Part shown: positions 1 to 5,003 of the stretch, in pieces
How positions within the stretch are numbered: position 1 is the first letter of the stretch
Layout of the letters: the number at the start of each line of letters is the position of its first letter
DNA from: Bacillota bacterium
GTDB taxonomy: Bacteria; Bacillota; Clostridia; Lachnospirales; Lachnospiraceae
DNA: 6,011 nt
Reading direction: 5' to 3'
Assembly (NCBI GenBank): GCA_023458855.1
Contig: JAEWWQ010000273.1
Coordinates: forward strand, 1 to 6,011
The notes under the pieces: generated by a model
What the model was told of the DNA's origin: nothing
The model's database searches: none
What the model saw: the letters and a program-made list of their open reading frames with translations, nothing else
Position numbers and translations under genes: made by a program

Positions 1-1163
1 AACTGGAGGAAATCTATCCGACAGCCAGCAAGAAATCAAAAGAAGAGGATGCCTTTAAAGAAGCCGCTATGGATGCTACTTTTAAATTGCAGTCAGGTGT
101 CAGAGGATATCGGGCACTATGGAATCATATCATGCAGGTATCGGTCAGGGACTTAAAGAAAAATTATGCCAATCTGAATGTCGAATTTGACCTTTGGAAA
201 GGGGAGTCGGATGTACAGGAAGTAATCCCGGGCATGGTGTCTTATATGAAAGAAGAGGGCTATGCATACGAGAGCGAAGGTGCTTTGGTGGTCGATGTGA
301 AGGAAGAAACCGATACAAAGGAGATTCCGCCATGTATGATTCTGAAATCAGATGGGGCATCCCTTTATAATACAACAGACCTCGCTACCATTACGGAACG
401 TATGAATAAGATTCATCCGGATCACATTATTTATGTGGTTGATAAAAGACAGGACCTTTATTTTGAACAGGTATTTCGTTGTGCAAGAAAAACAAAACTG
501 GTAAAAACGGAAACCGAACTTACATTTTTGGGGTTTGGTACGATGAATGGAAAGGATGGCAAGCCATTTAAGACAAGACAGGGCGGTGTCATGCGTCTGG
601 AGCATCTCTTAGCGGATATCAATAGTGAGATGTATCAGAAGATCATGGATAACCGTTCCATGGAAGAGGGAGAAGCCGCTGCAATCGCAAAGACGGTTGC
701 CCTGGCAGCCGTTAAGTATGGTGATCTGTCGAATCAGGCCGCCAAAGATTATGTATTTGATATTGAAAGGTTCACTTCTTTTGAAGGAGATACGGGTCCG
801 TATATTTTATATACCATTGTTCGTATCAAGTCTATTTTAAATAAGTACAAAGAACAAGGTGGTTCGCTGGCAGAAGTATCTATTCAGGATGCGGTAAGTG
901 ATTCTGAAAAGGAACTGATGCTGGTACTTGCACAATTCAATGCAGTCATGGAAAGCGCCTTTGAAGAGATCGCGCCGCATAAAGTATGTGCGTATATTTA
1001 TGATCTTGCGAATGCATTTAATCATTTTTATCATGAAACAAAGATTCTGACAGAAGAAGAGGAAACAAAGAAGGCAGGCTTCATTGCATTGTTGTTGTTA
1101 TGCCGTAATATACTGGAGGCATGCATTGACGTGTTGGGATTTGGTGCACCGGAGAAGATGTGA
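1..1163 (+). CDS. argS: Arginyl-tRNA synthetase, C-terminal part (5' end outside window)
   Basis: Cytoplasmic class I aminoacyl-tRNA synthetase that charges tRNA-Arg with arginine using ATP. The reading frame is open from the first full codon at base 3, so the ATG at 69 is an internal methionine and not the start; about 386 residues are visible of a family usually near 560-600. Seen directly: the class I ArgRS segment DGASLYNTTDLAT (351-389), the GKDGKPFKTRQGG segment (549-587) that stands where other class I enzymes have KMSKS, and TGPYILYTIVRI (792-827), which opens the DALR-type anticodon-binding helical domain running to the stop. The C-terminus ends LGFGAPEKM, close to the family's usual LGI.xPERM ending. 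The N-terminal HIGH motif lies outside the window. The HD-domain gene follows after 42 nt without an evident terminator. Identification is firm. Confidence 0.96.
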   Translation, partial: LEEIYPTASKKSKEEDAFKEAAMDATFKLQSGVRGYRALWNHIMQVSVRDLKKNYANLNVEFDLWKGESDVQEVIPGMVSYMKEEGYAYESEGALVVDVKEETDTKEIPPCMILKSDGASLYNTTDLATITERMNKIHPDHIIYVVDKRQDLYFEQVFRCARKTKLVKTETELTFLGFGTMNGKDGKPFKTRQGGVMRLEHLLADINSEMYQKIMDNRSMEEGEAAAIAKTVALAAVKYGDLSNQAAKDYVFDIERFTSFEGDTGPYILYTIVRIKSILNKYKEQGGSLAEVSIQDAVSDSEKELMLVLAQFNAVMESAFEEIAPHKVCAYIYDLANAFNHFYHETKILTEEEETKKAGFIALLLLCRNILEACIDVLGFGAPEKM

Positions 1164-1189
1164 TCCTATATCAGGAAAATAAAAAGTAC

Positions 1190-1195
1190 AGGAGG
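1190..1195 (+). promoter_or_regulatory. Ribosome binding site of the HD-domain gene
   Basis: A full AGGAGG sits 10 nt before the ATG at 1206. It is the most complete Shine-Dalgarno in the window and fixes this start. Confidence 0.8.
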
Positions 1196-1205
1196 AAACA
1201 GAGTA

Positions 1206-1790
1206 ATGAATCGGAAAGAAGCATGGGAGTTACTGACACAATATAATAAGGAGCCTTTTCATTTACTGCATGCACTTACTGTAGAAGGCGTCATGCGGTA
1301 TTATGCTGAGAAGTTGCAGCATGCAGAGGAAGTAGAGTTCTGGGGCATCGCAGGGTTGCTTCATGATCTTGATTTTGAAATGTATCCGGAAGAGCATTGT
1401 ACGAAAACAAGGCAGATCATGGAGGAGAACCATCTGGATGCAGGCTTGATACATGCGGTTACCAGTCATGGATATGGATTATGCGGGGAACCACAGCCAG
1501 AACCGCAACTGGAAATGGAGAAAGTCTTATTTGCCACAGATGAATTGACAGGCTTGATCGGTGCAGCCGCAAGAATGCGTCCTTCCAAAAGTGTCATGGA
1601 TATGGAATTGTCCAGCTTAAAAAAGAAATTCAAAGATAAAAAATTCGCAGCAGGATGTTCCCGGGACGTTATCATACAGGGAGCTGAAATGTTAGGCTGG
1701 GAATTGGATAAACTGATGGAAGAGACCATTGCAGCCATGCGTTCCTGTGAAGCAGATGTGAATGCGGCAATGGCAAATCTGGAAGATTAG
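1206..1790 (+). CDS. HD-domain (HDIG-type) metal-dependent phosphohydrolase-like protein
   Basis: A 194-residue cytoplasmic protein with the HD-superfamily metal ligand pattern: H22 (in LLHALTVEG), the H53-D54 pair (GLLHDLDFEMYP) and a late aspartate D112 (FATDELTG). H88 (TSHGYG) is a further candidate ligand. HD proteins of this kind bind divalent metal and usually hydrolyse phosphoester bonds in nucleotides or related molecules; the substrate here cannot be told from sequence. The second half is helical and charged (KKKFKDKKF around 139-147), typical of the stand-alone HDIG proteins found in clostridia. No signal peptide or membrane segment is seen. It follows argS by 42 nt and has its own strong ribosome binding site, so it may share the argS transcript. 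Family assignment is secure; the precise role is unknown. Confidence 0.88.
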   Translation: MNRKEAWELLTQYNKEPFHLLHALTVEGVMRYYAEKLQHAEEVEFWGIAGLLHDLDFEMYPEEHCTKTRQIMEENHLDAGLIHAVTSHGYGLCGEPQPEPQLEMEKVLFATDELTGLIGAAARMRPSKSVMDMELSSLKKKFKDKKFAAGCSRDVIIQGAEMLGWELDKLMEETIAAMRSCEADVNAAMANLED

Positions 1791-1858
1791 GGAAATCTGA
1801 AAGAACACCGGATGAAACTGCAGTGATGTAAGGGCAGATGGATGGATAAGGGGATGCT

Positions 1859-2836
1859 ATGAATAGAATAAAAACAGATAGGATTCCGATTTGGAATGAG
1901 AGAGGCGTCAGAATAGATGAAGTGATTCTTCCGGAGACTGTAACGCCAACACTTGGAAGACGCGGTGGATTTGCAGATTCCGGCGTATATTATAAAGGCG
2001 CAGGCATTATTTACAGAGGTCACTTATCCAATGAACCAAAACCATATGAGCGTATTTTAAAGAAGGATACCCTCGTGTATCAGAAATACACCGTTATAAA
2101 TACAGAATTGGTTAAAAAATTCGGTATCTTTAATTTTCCGCATCAGCCTGTTTTTACGGACTGTGAAGGTGCATGCGGCAGAAAAGAGAAACGGTTACTG
2201 GAGAATCAGAAAGAGTTTCAATTATCTGCAATTGCAGAGATCGTGGACGTGATTGATACAGGGATACCAGAGCACAAGGTATATGCCTATACATTAAGGA
2301 ATCTTCGTTCGGAACCAAAAGAGGTATTGCATTTATTGGAATATATCCTGCAGGATGATTTTAATAGTGCATGGGATAAGAACCTTTGGGAAGATGTAGC
2401 CGGGTATTGTTATGTGAGAGATATTGCGGACTGGTTCCGCTCAAAACAGTTCAGGCATAAACTTGGAACAGTCTATGCCTTGCTGCATTCCATCTATGCA
2501 GCCGATAAATATTTGTTTGCAATGATTACAAATGAAGTGATAGGCTATAATTATCTGGATGCGTTGTATATTCCTTATATCAGTGCATTGGTCGTAAGAA
2601 AATATTGTCCGGCCGCAGCATCAGAATTTGATGGGAATCTGGAACACTTTGATATCTCATTATATAGAAAGCTATGGAGTGAAATCTATGCGGGCATAGC
2701 ATGCTGTCACTTGGAACAGGAAGAAAAGTGGGCCTGGGTACGCAATACTTATCTGGAAGATCTGGACAGACAATGCAATCTCCTGCAACAGGAAATACAG
2801 TTGGATACGATTCGCTGTCAGGAGATTATGAACTAA
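1859..2836 (+). CDS. Protein of unknown function, 325 aa
   Basis: I do not recognise this protein. The start ATG at 1859 is preceded by AAGGGG (1848-1853) at 5 nt spacing. No signal peptide or clear transmembrane helix is seen, so it is probably cytoplasmic. Residues 1-60 are rich in glycine and basic residues (TLGRRGGFADSG at 31-42), followed by a small cysteine-bearing segment DCEGACGRKEK (101-111). Two more cysteines lie together at 282-283 (ACCHLE); four spaced cysteines could suggest metal or redox chemistry, but no standard motif is formed. The C-terminal two-thirds look helical, with many aromatic residues (for example YNYLDALYIPY at 230-240). It lies 68 nt after the HD-domain gene on the same strand, which suggests but does not prove co-transcription. 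No terminator is evident between its stop and the tRNA promoter 50 nt downstream. Base composition and codon use look like its neighbours, so it is likely native. Confidence 0.8.
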   Translation: MNRIKTDRIPIWNERGVRIDEVILPETVTPTLGRRGGFADSGVYYKGAGIIYRGHLSNEPKPYERILKKDTLVYQKYTVINTELVKKFGIFNFPHQPVFTDCEGACGRKEKRLLENQKEFQLSAIAEIVDVIDTGIPEHKVYAYTLRNLRSEPKEVLHLLEYILQDDFNSAWDKNLWEDVAGYCYVRDIADWFRSKQFRHKLGTVYALLHSIYAADKYLFAMITNEVIGYNYLDALYIPYISALVVRKYCPAAASEFDGNLEHFDISLYRKLWSEIYAGIACCHLEQEEKWAWVRNTYLEDLDRQCNLLQQEIQLDTIRCQEIMN

Positions 2837-2886
2837 ATTGTCAGATGTCGGGGTGAAAATAAAGTCAAAAAAATATAAAAAAAGGG

Positions 2887-2916
2887 TTGACAATCTGCCC
2901 CTAATAATTGTATACT
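2887..2916 (+). promoter_or_regulatory. Sigma-A type promoter of the tRNA-Val/tRNA-Met unit
   Basis: A perfect -35 box TTGACA (2887-2892) and a -10 box TATACT (2911-2916), one base off TATAAT, are separated by 18 bp. The expected start site near 2923 lies about 30 nt before the mature tRNA-Val. An A-rich tract (about 2869-2883) directly upstream could act as an UP element, usual for stable RNA promoters. Confidence 0.85.
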
Positions 2917-2952
2917 AACAAAGCTGGTTGCGAAAATAACCACAAAAACCAT

Positions 2953-3025
2953 GGGATCTTAGCTCAGCTGGGAGAGCATCTGCCTTACAAGCAGAGGGTC
3001 ACAGGTTCGAGCCCTGTAGGTCCCA
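2953..3025 (+). tRNA. tRNA-Val, anticodon UAC
   Basis: A 73-nt cloverleaf. The acceptor arm GGGATCT pairs with AGGTCCC (3018-3024) with one T-G wobble, and the discriminator base is A3025. The D stem is GCTC/GAGC, the anticodon stem TCTGC/GCAGA with loop CTTACAA giving anticodon TAC, and the T stem ACAGG/CCTGT with loop TTCGAGC. UAC reads valine GTN codons, mainly GTA and GTG. No CCA is encoded (the next bases are TTT), so the tail must be added by CCA-adding enzyme. It is the first gene of a two-tRNA transcript. Confidence 0.96.
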
Positions 3026-3046
3026 TTTGGTAACAAAATTAAATAT

Positions 3047-3120
3047 GGCGAAGTAGCTCAGTTGGCTAGAGCACACGGTTCATACCCGTGGTGTCGAGGG
3101 TTCGAATCCCCCCTTCGCTA
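3047..3120 (+). tRNA. tRNA-Met (elongator), anticodon CAU
   Basis: A 74-nt cloverleaf with acceptor GGCGAAG / CTTCGCT (3113-3119), including a G1-U72 wobble, and discriminator A3120. The anticodon stem CACGG/CCGTG encloses loop TTCATAC, giving anticodon CAT. CAU can belong to initiator Met, elongator Met or lysidine-modified Ile. The initiator is excluded because the anticodon stem lacks its three G-C pairs and the acceptor is fully paired. The loop context GGTTCATACCC resembles Firmicute elongator tRNA-Met and not tRNA-Ile2 (usually GCTCATAAC). The T stem GAGGG/CCCCC has one A-C mismatch (3097 with 3111). No CCA is encoded. It lies 21 nt after tRNA-Val. Confidence 0.93.
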
Positions 3121-3127
3121 TTGATAG

Positions 3128-3169
3128 AAACCCTTGTAAATATAGCATTTACAGAGGTTTTTATTTTTT
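3128..3169 (+). terminator. Rho-independent terminator of the tRNA unit
   Basis: A 14-bp imperfect stem, 3128-3141 with 3147-3160, closes a 5-nt loop (ATAGC). It contains one C-A mismatch and one T-G wobble and is followed by the T-rich tail TTATTTTTT (3161-3169). It lies 7 nt after tRNA-Met, so it ends the two-tRNA transcript. Confidence 0.85.
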
Positions 3170-3181
3170 GTAGCATCATAA

Positions 3182-3198
3182 ATAACGAACGTTATAAT
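3182..3198. promoter_or_regulatory. Palindrome overlapping a TATAAT box
   Basis: ATAACG-AA-CGTTAT (3182-3195) is an inverted repeat with 6-bp arms. Its right arm overlaps TATAAT (3193-3198), a perfect -10 consensus on the plus strand. A -35 match is poor (TTGTAG at 3168-3173, spacing 19). This could be a regulated promoter for the coiled-coil gene or chance in an AT-rich stretch. Confidence 0.3.
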
Positions 3199-3259
3199 TA
3201 ATACTTTTAAAAAGAATAGTAAAAAATGTGAAATAAAAATAGAAGATTGCAAGTATTTA

Positions 3260-3268
3260 TGGTATAGT
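3260..3268 (+). promoter_or_regulatory. Extended -10 promoter candidate for the coiled-coil gene
   Basis: TGGTATAGT is a TGn extended -10 element with TATAGT at 3263-3268, 33 nt before the ATG at 3302. No good -35 box lies at the right distance, which extended -10 promoters tolerate. Confidence 0.45.
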
Positions 3269-3301
3269 AATTGTACACATTTCTAACTGGTAGAGGAAAA
3301 T

Positions 3302-3574
3302 ATGGATAGAATAGAAGAATTATTAAATAAAATAGCAGATTCAATATCAGAGTTAAGAACAGAGGTAAAAGAAAATAGTAGACATATTAAATCTATAGAG
3401 TTAACAATTGAAAATGAAACTAATAAAAGTATTGAAATTATTGCGGAGGGACATTTAGATTTATCTCGAAAATTGGATGAATCTCTTAAGGTCAATAATG
3501 AAAAAGAGATAATGAAACTCAGATTGATAAATCTTGAAAATGAAGTAAGAAAAATTAAAGAAGCAATAGGCTAA
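3302..3574 (+). CDS. Small coiled-coil protein, 90 aa, function unknown
   Basis: A soluble, highly charged small protein. The ATG is preceded by AGAGG (3292-3296) at 5 nt spacing, and a terminator follows the stop, so it is a complete single-gene unit. Almost the whole chain is predicted helical by eye, with heptad-like spacing of hydrophobic residues in residues 1-40 (IEELLNKIADSISELRTEV) and again in 60-89 (LRLINLENEVRKIKEAI). The central part around residues 36-60 (IENETNKSIEIIAEGHLDL) resembles, from memory, small coiled-coil proteins common in Firmicute chromosomes and prophages, none with a known function to my knowledge. No catalytic motif, signal peptide or membrane segment is seen. 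GC is about 25% by hand count, clearly below argS, which suggests an accessory or recently acquired gene. It lies just past the tRNA unit and converges on the XRE regulator. Confidence 0.75.
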   Translation: MDRIEELLNKIADSISELRTEVKENSRHIKSIELTIENETNKSIEIIAEGHLDLSRKLDESLKVNNEKEIMKLRLINLENEVRKIKEAIG

Positions 3575-3592
3575 AAAAGTACACCAAAGAAC

Positions 3593-3636
3593 AAAAAATA
3601 ACCGCCCCTGTCGGAAGGATTGGCGGTTATTTTTTT
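3593..3636. terminator. Bidirectional rho-independent terminator
   Basis: A perfect 14-bp stem, AAAAAATAACCGCC (3593-3606) with GGCGGTTATTTTTT (3622-3635), around a 15-nt loop that can itself form a 3-bp CCT/AGG extension. The T tract on the right and A tract on the left let it work in both directions. It begins 18 nt after the stop of the coiled-coil gene and ends 3 nt from the stop of the minus-strand regulator. Confidence 0.9.
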
Positions 3637-3638
3637 GT

Positions 3639-4085
3639 CTATTTTTTTTCTTTATGACGTTTATATTTAATTTTTAAAAAATCCAGAATATCTATTTTAT
3701 CTTCTATGTCCAGATTCTGAAAATAATAGAGCATCTCTAAATCGCTTGGCGTTAGCGAATTCAAGTCTACAGTATTAGTTATTTTTTTTAAATGAATAGA
3801 ATACGGGGCGGGAGGTTCTGCAATAGTATCCAAATTACTTTTGGTATTCGGCACCGTGTAATTTTCATAATTTGCTCTGACATCGGTAAAAGCAAAAAAA
3901 CGCTCTATCGGTACATTATATAGCTGAGATAATTTATATAAGGAATCAGCCGGGGGCATAATACGTCCTGTTTCATAATGAGAATAAGTCTGCCGTATAA
4001 CATTTAACATGGATGCAACAAATTCTTGGGAATATCGGTTAAGCGTTCTTAATTCTTTTAAGAGTTGTCCGAGTGATTTTTCCAT
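3639..4085 (-). CDS. XRE-family helix-turn-helix transcriptional regulator, 148 aa
   Basis: A cytoplasmic DNA-binding protein. Residues about 6-62 form a Cro/C1-type HTH: LGQLLKELRTLNRYSQEF opens helix 1, S19-QEFVASMLNV and then IRQTYSHYETGR (30-41) give the turn and recognition helix, and LYKLSQLYNVPIERFF (49-64) closes the fold. A linker (65-105) with no known domain leads to a helical tail, SDLEMLYYFQNLDIEDKIDILDFL (from 114), probably for dimerisation or partner binding. The start has GGAAAGGGA on the minus strand (4095-4103 on plus) about 10 nt upstream. It is divergent from the cpsBCD operon across 174 nt, the layout of a local regulator. A likely target is the ATAGC array in that gap, by analogy with SinR control of eps in Bacillus; this is an inference, and no orthology to SinR is claimed. 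Ligand, if any, is unknown. Confidence 0.88.
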   Translation of the reverse strand: MEKSLGQLLKELRTLNRYSQEFVASMLNVIRQTYSHYETGRIMPPADSLYKLSQLYNVPIERFFAFTDVRANYENYTVPNTKSNLDTIAEPPAPYSIHLKKITNTVDLNSLTPSDLEMLYYFQNLDIEDKIDILDFLKIKYKRHKEKK

Positions 4086-4148
4086 TTTTTAAAATCCCTT
4101 TCCAATGTATGTGCCGCATATTGATAAATCCAGTATATGAATTAATAA

Positions 4149-4154
4149 ATTATA
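4149..4154 (-). promoter_or_regulatory. Possible -10 box for the XRE regulator
   Basis: Read on the minus strand this is TATAAT. Its -35 region would fall at about 4172-4178 and overlap the -35 box of the divergent cps promoter; the match there (TTCAAG) is weak. A second TATACT on the minus strand at 4132-4137 is an alternative. Confidence 0.35.
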
Positions 4155-4173
4155 GTATATAAGAAAAAAGTAC

Positions 4174-4202
4174 TTGAAAGTCTAAAAGAAATAGCATATA
4201 CT
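4174..4202 (+). promoter_or_regulatory. Sigma-A type promoter of the cps operon
   Basis: -35 box TTGAAA (4174-4179) and -10 box TATACT (4197-4202) are separated by the ideal 17 bp. The expected start near 4209 gives a leader of about 50 nt before cpsB. The -10 box lies between the arms of an inverted repeat, which suggests control by a repressor. Confidence 0.78.
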
Positions 4203-4245
4203 TTAAAAGTGCTATTTAAAATAGCGTTATGAAAAATTTATAGCG
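4189..4245 (+). promoter_or_regulatory. ATAGC repeat array, candidate operator of the cps promoter
   Basis: Four copies of ATAGC occur within 57 bp: direct at 4191-4195, 4221-4225 and 4240-4244, and inverted at 4211-4215. The first and inverted copies form AAATAGCA-N13-TGCTATTT (4189-4217), whose arms flank the -10 box. The inverted and next copies form GCTATTT-A-AAATAGC (4211-4225), just after the expected start site. The single-base spacer in the second rules out a stable RNA hairpin, so recognition as DNA is more likely. The natural candidate binder is the divergent XRE regulator. Confidence 0.55.
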
Positions 4246-4259
4246 AAAGATGAAAATAT

Positions 4260-5003
4260 ATGAATAAGTATATAGACATCCACTCACACATCCTGCCTGG
4301 CATTGATGATGGACCGGAAAACATGCAGCAATCCTTAGCCATGCTGCGCATTGCTAAGGAGGAGGGAATCGGTTCGATTATAGTGACGCCTCATTATAAA
4401 TCGGAAAGGCACTCTGCAAATAGAGAAACAATCATAAACAGTATATCAGAATTACAACAGAAGTCAGATGCCGAAAAATATGGTATTACCATTTATGCAG
4501 GGAATGAATTATATTATCGAAGTAATTTGAAAGAACTACTGGAGGCTGGTTGTATGTGTACATTGGCTTCCTCTTCTTATATTCTGGTGGAGTTTTCACC
4601 AATGGATGATTATGCCTATATCCGTAATGGACTGTACCATATATTATCCGAGGGGTATCGTCCGGTCATTGCACATATTGAACGTTATCGGTGTATGTTG
4701 AGAAAGCAGGAACTGGTATATGAATTAATTGGCATGGGATGCTATGTGCAGGTAAATGCGGGAAGTATTATAGGAAGTTTTGGCTATATAACCAAAAAGT
4801 ATACATTACAGCTTTTAAAAAAGGGGTTTGTTCATTTTGTAGCTACAGATGCACATAATGATAAGAAAAGAGCTCCACTCATGAAAAAGTGTGCCAGAAA
4901 ATTATATCGCAGATTTGATAAAGATTATGTTGATGCTCTTTTATTTAAAAATGCTGAAAAAATTATTACAAATGAATATATCTTGTTTTGGGGGACAGTA
5001 TGA
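4260..5003 (+). CDS. cpsB: Tyrosine-protein phosphatase of the CpsB/YwqE PHP family
   Basis: A 247-residue cytoplasmic Mn-dependent phosphatase of the PHP fold that removes phosphate from the tyrosine-rich tail of the partner BY-kinase CpsD and so controls capsule/exopolysaccharide synthesis. Metal-ligand motifs are all present: D6-I-H8-S-H10 followed by ILPGIDDGP (11-19), TPH (H45), GNE (E83), E111, AHIERY (H139) and TDAH (D197, H199). Length matches the family (about 240-255). It is the first gene after the strong promoter at 4174-4202. The start codon lacks a good Shine-Dalgarno: only AAAGATGAAAA lies upstream, and the other upstream ATGs at 4229 and 4250 are out of frame. The stop codon overlaps the cpsC start (ATGA). 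It is unlike the low-molecular-weight (Wzb-type) phosphatases of proteobacteria. Confidence in the family is high. Confidence 0.94.
   Translation: MNKYIDIHSHILPGIDDGPENMQQSLAMLRIAKEEGIGSIIVTPHYKSERHSANRETIINSISELQQKSDAEKYGITIYAGNELYYRSNLKELLEAGCMCTLASSSYILVEFSPMDDYAYIRNGLYHILSEGYRPVIAHIERYRCMLRKQELVYELIGMGCYVQVNAGSIIGSFGYITKKYTLQLLKKGFVHFVATDAHNDKKRAPLMKKCARKLYRRFDKDYVDALLFKNAEKIITNEYILFWGTV
4990..4995 (+). promoter_or_regulatory. Ribosome binding site that decides the cpsC start
   Basis: GGGGGA ends 4 nt before ATG at 5000. A longer reading from the TTG at 4988 would place this site inside the coding region and leave that start without a good ribosome binding site, so 5000 is preferred. Confidence 0.75.

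Noticed and set aside
145..605. Minus-strand open frames opposite argS
   Set aside because: They lie fully within a well-supported gene on the other strand, have no ribosome binding site seen, and give low-complexity or unconvincing proteins.
2837..2886. Terminator for the 325-residue gene
   Set aside because: No stem followed by a T tract is found between its stop and the tRNA promoter; the A-rich run at about 2869-2883 is more likely part of the promoter.
3047..3120. tRNA-Ile2 (lysidine) or initiator tRNA-Met
   Set aside because: The anticodon arm context and fully paired acceptor fit elongator tRNA-Met better; the initiator G-C triplet is absent.
3283..3495. Minus-strand open frame opposite the coiled-coil gene, hydrophobic and serine-rich
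   Set aside because: The plus-strand gene has promoter, ribosome binding site and terminator, while the opposite frame has none of these.
4203..4259. Riboswitch or attenuator in the cps leader
   Set aside because: The leader is only about 50 nt, and its palindrome has a one-base spacer that cannot form an RNA loop; no T tract or known aptamer core is seen.
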